Below, piece by piece: positions 8,801 to 16,741 of a stretch of DNA of 64,000 bases. The number at the start of each line of letters is the position of its first letter. Within the stretch, counting starts at the first letter, position 1. Both the position numbers and the translations under genes were made by a program. The notes below the pieces were generated by a model. The model did no database searches, had not been told where the DNA came from, and saw nothing but the letters and a program-made list of their open reading frames with translations. The stretch lies in the NCBI RefSeq assembly GCF_003947415.1, contig NZ_QHKL01000001.1, positions 62,001-126,000 on the forward strand. The letters run 5' to 3'. This DNA is from Amycolatopsis sp. WAC 01376. Its GTDB lineage: Bacteria > Actinomycetota > Actinomycetes > Mycobacteriales > Pseudonocardiaceae.

Positions 8801-9846
8801 GAGTCGGAAAGATCGATCAGGGTGACGCCGACCAGACCCTCTTCGAGGATGATCTGTTCCTCGCGGGTGACCTCGGCGTCGTCGACGATGATGACGACGT
8901 GCGGCTGGTCCGGGGCGGGCGTCGCGTTGCGGGAGAACCGCTGACGGTCACGGAGTTCCTCGTCGAGCCACTGCTCGATCTGCGCGAGGGAACCCGCCAT
9001 CATCCGCAGCTGGCCGATACCGTCGGCGAGCGCCGGGTGCTGGGCGTGCGGCAGCCACTTCGCCCACTCCCACTCCTCCTTGGCGCGGCCCGCCGTCGCG
9101 ACCGCGATGAGGACGTCGTCGGGGCTGTGGAAGGTGACCAGCTGCGCCAGCATCGCCCGGGTGAGACCGCGGGTGAGGCCGCGATCGCCCTGCATGCTGA
9201 CCGCGGCGAACCCGCGGAGGGTGATCTGGGTCGGCAGGTCCGGGACGATCGAATGCGCGCGGACGAACCGGCGCAGCGCGAGCGTGGCGATCGGCTCCAG
9301 CTCGTCGACCGGGCCGGTCTGCGGCGGCACCAGCCGCGTCGCGAGCCGGTGCGAGCTGCGGCCGACACGGAGGTGGAGGAAGTCCTGGTCGTTCTGGCGG
9401 CGCTCCCACATGCGGCGGCTCGCGGCCAACGACCACATCGTCTGCGGGTCGGGGTGAACCCACTCGAGCGCGGCACGCTGGTCGACCATGGCCTCGCGGG
9501 CCCTGTCGCGCATCTGGCCGAGGTAGCGCAGGTAGTCCTTGCGGTCCTCGTCCATCTCGGCCTTTTTGGCGCCGCCACCCTTGCCCGCGCCGCCTGCCAT
9601 CATGCCGACGGTGCTGAGCACCATCATGCCGCCCATCATCATCATCATGGGATTGCGTCCACCCGTGGTGAACATGAAGACCATCATCCCGATGGAGGCG
9701 ACGATCATCACCGCGGGAAGCAGCTTCATGACGATGTTGCCCGGGATGGTGCGCGGCACCTCAGGCGGCGGTTCGAGATGCACCTCGCCGCCCGGCGGCC
9801 GAGGCGCCGCCAGGCGCGGTGACTTCTTGAACTGCAGCGTGCTCAT
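5839..9846 (-). CDS. eccC: T7S motor ATPase EccC (EccCa-EccCb fusion)
   Basis: 1335 aa, FtsK/SpoIIIE-type ATPase that recruits Esx substrates and powers export. Two N-terminal transmembrane helices lie at about 40-90, with an unusual methionine-rich loop (PMMMMMGGMM). Three ATPase domains follow, with Walker A sequences GATGSGKS (about 480), GGPQSGKS (about 845) and ADGESGKTN (about 1135). The single-chain form is typical of ESX-4 and other ancestral systems. The ATG at 9846 has AGGGG 8 bases upstream and is preferred to a TTG at 9864, which overlaps that site. It is divergent from eccD across a repeat-bearing gap. Confidence 0.96.
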   Translation of the reverse strand: MSTLQFKKSPRLAAPRPPGGEVHLEPPPEVPRTIPGNIVMKLLPAVMIVASIGMMVFMFTTGGRNPMMMMMGGMMVLSTVGMMAGGAGKGGGAKKAEMDEDRKDYLRYLGQMRDRAREAMVDQRAALEWVHPDPQTMWSLAASRRMWERRQNDQDFLHLRVGRSSHRLATRLVPPQTGPVDELEPIATLALRRFVRAHSIVPDLPTQITLRGFAAVSMQGDRGLTRGLTRAMLAQLVTFHSPDDVLIAVATAGRAKEEWEWAKWLPHAQHPALADGIGQLRMMAGSLAQIEQWLDEELRDRQRFSRNATPAPDQPHVVIIVDDAEVTREEQIILEEGLVGVTLIDLSDSIGNLAARRGLRLVVEEDRLGARSAGGVEWFGRPDTLSVVEAEALARLLAPYRVGTAAQDAAEEEPLLSNPGLLELLGIPGDPMTFDVQQSWRPRPVRDRYRVPFGVGEYGQPVELDIKEAAMEGMGPHGLCIGATGSGKSEFLRTLVLGMLATHSSSTLNFVLVDFKGGATFMGLDAAPHVSAVITNLADEVTLVDRMKDALAGEMNRRQEALKNGGNFKNVWEYEKARENGADLDPLPALFIVCDEFSELLAAKPDFIDLFVAIGRLGRSLQMHMLLASQRLEEGKLRGLDSHLSYRIGLKTFSAAESRAAIGVPDAFELPSVPGGGYLKYDTSTLVRFKASYVSGPYRPAGIKAAGPVATVVRADKRPQLFVPDFVELPKEPEPQQIEAAPVEEAKQEEAVEPSELDVIVSRLIGQGPPAHEVWLPPLKEPNSLDTLLPNLNPTDDRGLSPVGFFGNGRLQVPMGIVDRPYEQRRDLLWADFSGGAGHGVIVGGPQSGKSTMLRTLIMSMALTHTPEEAQFYALDLGGGTLAGLQGLPHVGGVAVARREPDKARRIVAELTTLLTEREGRFGAMGIDSMNEFRNRKRRGEIKPEEDAFGDAFLIVDNWKALRDDFDELETSITKLATQGLSYGVHVIIAANRWADIRPAIKDMIGTRFELRLGDPSESDIDRRVAVNVPAGRPGRGLTRDKLHLLTGLPRIDGSSNADDVAAGVADAVAKIKAAWKGRPAPQVRLLPEMVTYDEVLSIDTKRNTKLVPIGVNEEDLQPIYLDFASDSHFYAFADGESGKTNLLRQITRGITERYTTQEAVIILVDYRRTMLGFVGGDQLLGYAVSAAQLDSMVKDVHGSMTRRLPGPDVTQEQLKTRSWWTGPELFIIVDDYDLVATQTSNPLKPLAEFLAQAKDVGLHVIVVRRSGGASRAMFDPILGKLREIAAPGMVMNGSRDEGNLVANVKPSQMPPGRGNLVTRKHGKQLMQVSWIQPD

Positions 9847-10287
9847 CGAAGGACCCCTCTTCAAACTCGACGATGGCGGCCACCGTTGGTGCGCGTACTG
9901 GTGCGCGAGACAACCTATCGAACGTGGGCCGGTGAAATCCGGACAACGCCGAGAACGGCCCCGGCCGGGGCCGTACGCATGTCGGGAGTGTAGGGCTCCG
10001 GCTCCGCCGACGTGCGTTTAGCGGCCTAAGTGCGATCCGGCGGCCCAGACGCCCGACGTGCGTTTAGCCCCCTAATCGCGATCTGGCGGCCGGGGCCCGC
10101 TCAGGTGCCCAGGGCTCCGGCGCGTCACGATTAGCCCGCTAAAGTCGACGCGCCGGCAGCCGGTCCGAGGGGCTTCGCAGGTCGCCTCTCTTACTTTTGC
10201 CGGTCTTTTTCCGACAGTCGATGATGTGGGCACCCGGGTTCGGTATAGGTTCCCCCGGGAGCAGACTCTCAGGGCAGGGGGACGGCA
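9847..10287. other. Divergent eccC / eccD intergenic region
   Basis: These 441 bases separate two divergent ESX genes and must contain both promoters; no clear -35/-10 pair was found. The right half carries three palindromic repeats at 10014, 10060 and 10127. No coding potential was recognised. Confidence 0.6.
10014..10146. repeat. Cluster of three palindromic repeats
   Basis: The cores start at 10017 (TTTAGCGGCCTAAG), 10063 (TTTAGCCCCCTAAT) and 10130 (ATTAGCCCGCTAAA), spaced 46 and 67 bp. The third copy ends in the GTCGAC-type arm, and the first two end in GATCC/GATCTGG arms. Confidence 0.9.
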
Positions 10288-11682
10288 GTGGCAACGGGCA
10301 CGACGGTATTCAGCAGGGTGACGGTGGTCGCGCCACGCACCCGGATCGACGTGGCTTTGCCGGCTGACGTCGCGGTGGCGGACCTGCTGCCCATGCTGTT
10401 GGAGATGGCGAAGGAGGCGACGCCGGACGGCGGCGCCCGCCACGGCGGCTGGGCACTGGCGAAGCTGGGCGACGCGCCGCTCGACCCGAGCCGGACCCTC
10501 GCGTCCCTCGGTGTCGTCGACGGCGAGCTCCTCCAGCTGCGCAAGCGCAACGAGAACCCTCCGCCTCCGCTGTACGACGACGTCGTCGACGCGATCGCCG
10601 AGTCGTCCCCGGACAGCTTCCGTCCGTGGACCAAGGAGACGGCGCGCCGCTTCGGGCACATCGCGGGCGGGCTGGCGCTGTTCTTCGCGGCCCTCGCGCT
10701 CTTCACCAGCGGGTCGTTCTACGGCGGCAACGCACTCGCCGCCGCGATCGCGGGCGGTGTCGGCGCGATCGCGTGCGTCGCGATCGGCGCGACACTGGCC
10801 AAGGCCTACAAGGCCGAGGCGACCGGCGTGCGGCTCGCCGCGGCGGGCGGACTTCCGCTGGCCTTCGTCAGCGGCTTCTACATCGTGCCGGGGCTGTCTC
10901 TGTGGGCGAACCTGCTGCTCGCGAGCGCTCTCGTGATCATCGTGGCGGCGGTCTGCATCCTCGTCATCGGGCACGGCATCACCACGTTCATCGCGGCGGC
11001 GACGACGGCCACGATCTCGGCGCTGACATTCCTGGCCGCGACGCTCATCGACACTCCGATCGCCGGCATCGCGGCCGGCGCCACCGCGTTCTCGCTGGCG
11101 TGCATCTCGCTGCTGCCGCGCGCGACGATCAAGCTCGCGGCCCTCCCGACGCCGCACGTTCCTGGTAGCGCCGAAGAGCTCAAGGAAGACTCGGGCTTCC
11201 CGGACTATCGCGCCATCGAACGTCGCACCGCCGTCGCGCACGAGTACATGACCGGTCTGCTGACCGGCTGCGGCGCGGCCACCGCGCTGTTCGCCATCAT
11301 CGCCTCGACATCCACGTCGGTCTTCGGCCCGATCCTCGGCGTCATCGCCACGCTGGTCCTGCTCCTGCGGGCACGGGCGTACGCGAACGGCGCGCAGGCG
11401 ATCGCCCTCCTGACCACCGGCATGGTGTCCGGCGCGGGCATCCTGCTCGGCTGGATGTGGTCGGCGAGCCCGCTGAACCGCGTCCTGTTCGTGTTCGGCG
11501 CGCTGCTGCTGATCGGCGCCGGCGCGCTCGTGGTCGGCGTGATCTTCCCGAACAAGCGCTTCTCGCCGCCGCTGCGGCGGACCGTGGAGATCTTCGAGGC
11601 CGTCTTCATCGCGACGGTGCTCCCGCTGGCGCTCGGCGTCATGGATCTCTACACGACGCTGCGCCACCTCAACTTCAAGTGA
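10288..11682 (+). CDS. eccD: T7S membrane channel component EccD
   Basis: 464 aa. Residues 1-90 form a ubiquitin-like cytoplasmic domain (TRIDVALPADVAVADLLPML). About eleven transmembrane helices follow from residue 125 onward, the layout of EccD, which lines the inner-membrane part of the ESX pore. The GTG at 10288 has GGGGAC 5-8 bases upstream. mycP follows 23 bases after its stop. The eccC-eccD-mycP-eccB arrangement matches mycobacterial ESX-4. Confidence 0.93.
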   Translation: MATGTTVFSRVTVVAPRTRIDVALPADVAVADLLPMLLEMAKEATPDGGARHGGWALAKLGDAPLDPSRTLASLGVVDGELLQLRKRNENPPPPLYDDVVDAIAESSPDSFRPWTKETARRFGHIAGGLALFFAALALFTSGSFYGGNALAAAIAGGVGAIACVAIGATLAKAYKAEATGVRLAAAGGLPLAFVSGFYIVPGLSLWANLLLASALVIIVAAVCILVIGHGITTFIAAATTATISALTFLAATLIDTPIAGIAAGATAFSLACISLLPRATIKLAALPTPHVPGSAEELKEDSGFPDYRAIERRTAVAHEYMTGLLTGCGAATALFAIIASTSTSVFGPILGVIATLVLLLRARAYANGAQAIALLTTGMVSGAGILLGWMWSASPLNRVLFVFGALLLIGAGALVVGVIFPNKRFSPPLRRTVEIFEAVFIATVLPLALGVMDLYTTLRHLNFK

Positions 11683-11705
11683 CGACCCGATCGGATGATG
11701 CTCTG

Positions 11706-13337
11706 ATGGCCGTAGCGCGGAAGTCCAGGGGGACGCGCGTCCGCCACCTCGGCCTCGCCGGGCGTACCGGAACGGTGCTGCTGGCGGCCGGTATCGGTGT
11801 TCTCTCTCCGGCGTCGGTGGCACTTCCCGCCTGGGCGCAGCAAAGCAGCGTCGCGCCGGACGCTGGCGGCTACTACGCGACCCCGCCTCCGGTGGACACG
11901 TCCAAGAAGCCGGCGGACGAGGGCAAGCCGGACAAGACCTACGAGAAGAAGACCGAGTGCGTACAGCGCAGCAAGCTCGGCGGCGACCAGGTCGACATCA
12001 AGAACCGTCCGTGGGGCCAGGAGTACCTGCAGATCGAAAAGGTGCACCAGCTGATGCGCGGAGCCACCCGGTCGGTCGGCGGGGGCGTAAAGGTCGCCGT
12101 GATCGACACCGGCGTCACCGCGCACCCGTACTTCGGGGGCCGCGTCGAATCGGGTGGTGACTACGTCGCGACCCCCGGTGGCGGCAAGGCACCGGGGCTC
12201 GAGGACTGCGACGGCCACGGCACCGAGGTCGCGGGGATCATCGCCGCGAATCCGCCCGACGCGAGCATCGGATTCCGCGGAGTCGCCCCAGACGCCACGA
12301 TCCTGTCGATCCGTCAGTCGAGCCAGAACTACGAGGAAGCGGAGAAGAAGCCCGAGCCGCCCGCGTCCAGCGCCGCTCCGCCGTCTTCGTCGAACAACCC
12401 GGGATCGCAGCTTCCGCCGTCCTCACAGGGAAACGGTGCCGTCGGTGGCACCGCGCCGGGTCAGGACAAGGGCGGACGGCAACAGGAACAGGGCAAGACG
12501 GCCGGGAACCTCAAGACGCTCGCGCAGGCCGTGGTCAGGGCTGTCGACAAGGGCGCCAAGGTAATCAACATGTCGGTCGACAACTGTCGACCGTCCTCCG
12601 GGAACATCACCCCGAATGAGCTACCACTCCAGGCGGCGGTGAACTACGCCGTTCAGAACGACGTGGTCGTGGTCGCGGCGGCGGGCAACGTCAGCGAAAA
12701 ATGCCCGCAGAACGATCAGCCGGACCCCAAGACTCCCAAGACGATCGTCACGCCGCCCTGGTTCTCCGACGACGTCCTCTCGGTCGCGGCGATCGACGAC
12801 ACCGGCGGTGTCGCGGATTTCAGCGTCAACGGGCCGTGGGTCAGTGTCGCCGCTCCGGGCACCAAGATCATCTCGCTGGACCCGGCCGAGGGGTCGAGCA
12901 GCCTCGCCAACCTGACGATCGAGGGCAACGGGAAGCCCGGTGCCATCCAGGGCACCAGCTTCGCCGCGCCGTACGTCGCCGGACTCGCCGCCCTCGTGCG
13001 GGCGAAGTTCCCGACACTGCCGGCTCGTGACGTGATGAACCGGATCAAGGCGACGGCGCAGCATCCGGCCGCACCGGGCGGACGGGATAACTTCGTCGGC
13101 TTCGGTGTCGTCGACCCGATCGCGGCGCTGACGGCGATCGTGCCGTCGGAGGCGGACAAGGCCAAGCCGGTCCCGCTGCCCGCGAATCTGCCGCCCGCGA
13201 ACGACCGTGACCCCGCCCCGATGATCGTCGCACTCGCCGGAACCGGCGGGGGCCTGGTGGCGCTGCTCGTCACGCTGTTCGTGGTCCACTCGGTCCGCCG
13301 CAACCGGCCGGCCACCCCGGCCCGCAAAACCCCGTAG
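11706..13337 (+). CDS. mycP: Mycosin, T7S subtilisin-like serine protease
   Basis: 543 aa membrane-anchored protease acting on the outer face and stabilising the ESX complex. A signal peptide (residues 1-46, ending ALPAWAQ) is followed by the catalytic triad: Asp about 134 (VAVIDTGV), His about 172 (DGHGTEVAG) and Ser about 418 (GTSFAAPYVAG), with the oxyanion Asn in VVAAAGN. One C-terminal helix lies at about 506-528, followed by a basic tail. A low-complexity Ser/Pro/Gln loop of about 60 residues interrupts the domain after QSSQNYEEAE; mycosins often carry such a loop. ATG at 11706. Confidence 0.95.
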   Translation: MAVARKSRGTRVRHLGLAGRTGTVLLAAGIGVLSPASVALPAWAQQSSVAPDAGGYYATPPPVDTSKKPADEGKPDKTYEKKTECVQRSKLGGDQVDIKNRPWGQEYLQIEKVHQLMRGATRSVGGGVKVAVIDTGVTAHPYFGGRVESGGDYVATPGGGKAPGLEDCDGHGTEVAGIIAANPPDASIGFRGVAPDATILSIRQSSQNYEEAEKKPEPPASSAAPPSSSNNPGSQLPPSSQGNGAVGGTAPGQDKGGRQQEQGKTAGNLKTLAQAVVRAVDKGAKVINMSVDNCRPSSGNITPNELPLQAAVNYAVQNDVVVVAAAGNVSEKCPQNDQPDPKTPKTIVTPPWFSDDVLSVAAIDDTGGVADFSVNGPWVSVAAPGTKIISLDPAEGSSSLANLTIEGNGKPGAIQGTSFAAPYVAGLAALVRAKFPTLPARDVMNRIKATAQHPAAPGGRDNFVGFGVVDPIAALTAIVPSEADKAKPVPLPANLPPANDRDPAPMIVALAGTGGGLVALLVTLFVVHSVRRNRPATPARKTP

Positions 13338-13342
13338 GCGTC

Positions 13343-13418
13343 GACTTTAGCGGGCTAAACGTGATCCGAGCGGGACTCGCCTCCGAGCCGCCCAGATCGC
13401 GGTTAGCCCGCTAAAGTC
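13343..13418. repeat. Pair of palindromic repeats between mycP and a convergent gene
   Basis: The cores TTTAGCGGGCTAAA (13346-13359) and GTTAGCCCGCTAAA (13402-13415) start 56 bp apart and fill most of the 99-base convergent gap. They may act as a bidirectional terminator, since no other hairpin is present. Confidence 0.9.
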
Positions 13419-13436
13419 GCTCCGCCGCTGGGGCGC

Positions 13437-14582
13437 CTACTTGGCGGGCTTGGGCTTCGGAGCGGGCTTCGCCGGGGCGTCGTCCTCGCCGATCACGGGC
13501 GGGACGACCTGGCCGGGCTCGCCGACCACGTCGGACGGTTTCGATGCGGGCCGCGTCTTCGACTGGTGAGCCGTCTGGCCTCCCCCGCCCATACCGCCCA
13601 TCATGGGCGCCATCCCCATCGGCATCATCGCCGATCCCGCCCCGGCGACGCCCTGCCCATGGGCCGGAGCGGTCTGAACGGGCGCGACCTCCGGGATCGG
13701 CGCCTGACCTTGCTCGATCAGAGGCTCCTGCGACCCGGTCTTCCGGCCGTCGGTCGAGGACGGCGACGTCGACTGTTCGTCCGACGCAGCGCCGGAATCT
13801 GCCTCAGCGGCGGCCTTCTCCGGCACCGGCGCACCCGGCGCTTCGGAATCGTCGTGGAGTTTGAACTCGTCCTGCGGGTACCGGTGGGCGATCTCGATGC
13901 TCCGCGAGCCGGCGTCAGGATCGTCGACGCCGTCGCAAAACCGCACGAAGCCCTCGAGGACGTCGCGCGCGGCTTCGTAGAGGGCTTTGGCCGACTCCTG
14001 CGCCTCCTCCAGTTGAGTTCGCGCGCGCCGGACGCCACCGACCGGGAGCATCGCGGTCTCGGAGGTCAGCTCCGCCGTGTCGACCAGGATCTCGACGAGG
14101 TCGGTCAGGATGCGACGGGTCGACACCACCAGCTCGTCCAGCGAACCCGCCAGGGTCGTGAGGGCGTCTTCGACGTCGGAGCCCGCGGCGTTGATGTCCA
14201 CGATGTACGTGACGAACGCGTCAGCGTCCTTGCCCGCCCACCCGGCGTCGAGGCGCCCGAGGTCCTCGGCCAGTTCTTTCGAAACGGTGCCTGCGGCCTT
14301 CGCCGCTTTCCGGAGCCGGTCCGCCTCGTCCTTCAAGTCCTCCCAGCGCCCCGCCAGCGGGGTCAGGTAGGCCTCGACCGGATCGATCAGCCCCAGATGG
14401 CCGGACAGCTCCGAAACGAAGGCGAGATGCGGTGCCGCGGCCTCGACCAGCTCCTCGCCACCAGAGCCGGTCGCGTTTAGGGGGCTAAACGCGCTCTGGG
14501 GCGCCACGGGAGCGGCAGCCGAACGGGCGGCCGCCATCGGGTGCGGGAGGGAATCCGTCGGGTTCTCCGATTCGGCGATCAT
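13437..14582 (-). CDS. WXG-domain T7S-associated protein with long low-complexity tail
   Basis: 381 aa. The helical region at about 45-215 contains a WXG turn at W115-A-G (DAGWAGKDADAF). The C-terminal third is Pro/Ala/Gln-rich with a Met/Gly-rich patch (MMPMGMAPMMGG) and ends KPAPKPKPAK. The N-terminal segment carries an in-frame palindromic repeat encoding AFSPLNA (residues 31-37). It starts 5 bases after the EspC-like gene, so the two are translationally linked. It sits inside the ESX-4 locus between mycP and eccB, where mycobacteria have no genes. Likely a secreted substrate; no precise family is recognised. Confidence 0.78.
   Translation of the reverse strand: MIAESENPTDSLPHPMAAARSAAAPVAPQSAFSPLNATGSGGEELVEAAAPHLAFVSELSGHLGLIDPVEAYLTPLAGRWEDLKDEADRLRKAAKAAGTVSKELAEDLGRLDAGWAGKDADAFVTYIVDINAAGSDVEDALTTLAGSLDELVVSTRRILTDLVEILVDTAELTSETAMLPVGGVRRARTQLEEAQESAKALYEAARDVLEGFVRFCDGVDDPDAGSRSIEIAHRYPQDEFKLHDDSEAPGAPVPEKAAAEADSGAASDEQSTSPSSTDGRKTGSQEPLIEQGQAPIPEVAPVQTAPAHGQGVAGAGSAMMPMGMAPMMGGMGGGGQTAHQSKTRPASKPSDVVGEPGQVVPPVIGEDDAPAKPAPKPKPAK
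14473..14492. repeat. Palindromic repeat inside the WXG-domain gene
   Basis: GCGTTTAGGGGGCTAAACGC. On the gene strand it encodes AFSPLNA, flanked by QS and T exactly as in the Hsp70-like gene. Confidence 0.92.
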
Positions 14583-14587
14583 GCGGT

Positions 14588-14902
14588 TCAGAGCTCCACG
14601 GCGCGCTTGATCATCTGCGCGGCCTCGTCGTCGTGCCCGGCATGCCGCGCGGTCACCGTGTGCAGGGCCTCGGACGCCGACCTCAGCGCGGCCGCACCTT
14701 CCACCAGCTGACGTCGGATGGCCTCCGCCGCGCGCCCGTAGGACGCGCCGAGGCCCAGTTCCTCCCCCAGCGTTCCGTGCGACTCGACGGTGACACCGTC
14801 CCCGGTCACCTCCGCGGCCGCCAGTTCGAGCTCTCCGGCGGCCGCGTCCACCCGCTTCGCATAGTCACCGACGACGACGCCGTCGATCTTCAGGCCGGCC
14901 AC
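14588..14902 (-). CDS. EspC-like T7S target protein
   Basis: 104 aa, all-helical, beginning MAGLKIDGVVVGDYAKRVD. Size, helix pattern and position upstream of a larger WXG-type partner match the EspC/DUF2580 group of T7S-secreted proteins. There is no classical W-x-G. The next gene begins 5 bases after its stop. The family call comes from pattern and context. Confidence 0.7.
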   Translation of the reverse strand: MAGLKIDGVVVGDYAKRVDAAAGELELAAAEVTGDGVTVESHGTLGEELGLGASYGRAAEAIRRQLVEGAAALRSASEALHTVTARHAGHDDEAAQMIKRAVEL

Positions 14903-14971
14903 TGCACTCCTCCACTCACCCGATACCGCTTGGGCGTTGAGACGCTCGCGCCGTCCGGCGGGTTCCCGCGA

Positions 14972-16585
14972 TCAGTTACCCGCCGGAGCCTGCTGCGATT
15001 GCGTGGCGACCGAACCGGCCCGATCGTCGATCGGCACGGTGTCGAACGTCCGGAGCACGTCCTGCGTGTTCAGCGAAGCGCCGTTGGGCAGGATCCTGAT
15101 GATGGACTCCGGCGCGGGCACCCGCTTGTTGAGCCCGATCGAGTCCGCCGTCACCGCGTCGGGGACGCCGTAACGGATGCCGCGATCGGAGATCAGCTGG
15201 ATCGGTCCCTTGTCGAAGGTCTCCTTGCCGGTCGCCGACTGGACGACGGCCGCGAAACCAGGCTCCATGAAGAAGCTGTTGATCGGCGCGCCCACCGGGC
15301 CGGGGGTACCGATCTTGACGCCGGGCGCGGATCCGTCGGCGTTCCTGCCCTTCGGCAGCTTGTCGTCGACGAACACCGCCGTGTGCCCGTCCCGGTTGGC
15401 GCCGTCGCCCGCGATGGACCAGCCAAGGCACGAGACCCGGGAACCCTGGGTCGCGTTGAGCACCGTCGGCACCGTCTGGGGGTAGGCGTCGAGTTCGACG
15501 ACCTGGGAGACACGCGTGAGGTTGCGGATCTTGCCCAGCGGCACGGACATCACCGAAGTGCTGCCGTCGTTCTTCCCGGTCTGCACGATGTCCGCGACGG
15601 CCGGGGAAATGGACTGGATCCCTTCCTTCGTGATGAGGTAGAAGTCCTTCCGCCCCTCGGCCTGCTCGGTGGAGAAGACGTCGCCGACCTTCATGCTTTC
15701 GATTTCGAAGTTGGGGGTCTCGCCGTCGCCGGGGACGGACGGGAGCTTCAGCTCCGGCACCTCGGGAATCGCGTCGAGCAGCCCCTGGGAGATACCGCGG
15801 GGCTGGTCGGACAGCTTCAGCGCGGAACGGACGGCGCTCGCGTCCGGCTTGATCTCGGCCTTGACCGCGTTCGCGTTCCGGAGGTTGGGGTCCGGCCTCT
15901 GCCGGTAGATCAGGTACTCCCTGCCGTTGGCGCCCTTGGCGAGCAACGCCTCGTTCTGGCCGAGTTCGCGGTTCCCGAGCTGTTTCACACCCGCGTAGAC
16001 GGTCGTCTCCGTCTTCGACAGATCCGGCTGGGGCACCGTCGGGTCGTACATGACCTCGTCGCACACGCCCCAGTCCGCGGAGACCCGCTGGCTTTCCGTC
16101 GGCATCAGCTGCGGGCCGTTCGGAATGCCCATGAGCTGACCGCGGGGAATGTTCTTCAGCTGCTCGTCCGAGACGACTGTGGGGTTCTTCACTTCGGAGG
16201 CCTGCGTCGGCCCGGAAGGCTTGGCCCCCGCCTGCTGCGCCCCTTGTTTCGACTGCGCGATGATCAGCAGCCGCGCGGAGGCGAGGTTGAAGGTCGGAAT
16301 CAGTTTCTTCGGGTTCCCGGCCACGACGTACACCGTTCCGGACTGCTCGCCGATGACGATGTTGCCCGCGTCCGGCACGGACGGCTTCGGGCTCAGCAGG
16401 CCCCAGATGACGAAGACCAGGACGCCCAGCGCGGCCAGCACGATACCCACGATGGTGGCCCGCGTGTGCGTGCGCATCGGGTCGTGGAGCATGACGGCGT
16501 CGCGACGGACCAGCGCGGATTGCATCCGTCGCAGAACGAACTGATAAGCCTGAACTTGAGACTTAGTAGTCGGTGTTGATGGCAT
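14972..16585 (-). CDS. eccB: T7S core component EccB
   Basis: 537 aa. The short cytoplasmic N-terminus carries the family signature [18 protein letters not shown] single transmembrane helix at about 44-64 ([20 protein letters not shown]) is followed by a large extracytoplasmic domain with the repeated folds of EccB (for example [16 protein letters not shown]). It is part of the ESX inner-membrane complex, contributing to the periplasmic ring. The ATG at 16585 fits the conserved N-terminus. It is divergent from eccE. Confidence 0.94.
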   Translation of the reverse strand: MPSTPTTKSQVQAYQFVLRRMQSALVRRDAVMLHDPMRTHTRATIVGIVLAALGVLVFVIWGLLSPKPSVPDAGNIVIGEQSGTVYVVAGNPKKLIPTFNLASARLLIIAQSKQGAQQAGAKPSGPTQASEVKNPTVVSDEQLKNIPRGQLMGIPNGPQLMPTESQRVSADWGVCDEVMYDPTVPQPDLSKTETTVYAGVKQLGNRELGQNEALLAKGANGREYLIYRQRPDPNLRNANAVKAEIKPDASAVRSALKLSDQPRGISQGLLDAIPEVPELKLPSVPGDGETPNFEIESMKVGDVFSTEQAEGRKDFYLITKEGIQSISPAVADIVQTGKNDGSTSVMSVPLGKIRNLTRVSQVVELDAYPQTVPTVLNATQGSRVSCLGWSIAGDGANRDGHTAVFVDDKLPKGRNADGSAPGVKIGTPGPVGAPINSFFMEPGFAAVVQSATGKETFDKGPIQLISDRGIRYGVPDAVTADSIGLNKRVPAPESIIRILPNGASLNTQDVLRTFDTVPIDDRAGSVATQSQQAPAGN

Positions 16586-16602
16586 TCTCGACCTACAGTC
16601 CT

Positions 16603-16641
16603 CCCCGTCGCGGTACGGTTCCGCAGGATAGCCGTACGGGG
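16603..16641. promoter_or_regulatory. Inverted repeat in the eccB / eccE divergent region
   Basis: GTACGG (16613-16618) and CCGTAC (16632-16637) form an inverted repeat, enclosed by CCCCGT / ACGGGG. It lies 18-56 bases upstream of the eccB start. It is a candidate operator for the divergent pair; the half-site resembles the repeat at 3232-3262. Confidence 0.3.
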
Positions 16642-16741
16642 ACCGTCTGGTGTGGGGTTTCTACCAACTCCAGCTAGTGTCAAGTTCCTCGGGACCGGCT
16701 TTCCGGGTACGCAGCACGCACGAGGGGAAGAGAAAGCGCGG

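Noticed and set aside
5737..9822. Very long plus-strand open frame opposite eccC
   Set aside because: It mirrors the codon structure of eccC in GC-rich DNA. Its translation is Arg/Asp/Val-rich without domains. Similar antisense frames opposite rpoC (57440-61384) and fusA (41653-43974) were rejected for the same reason.
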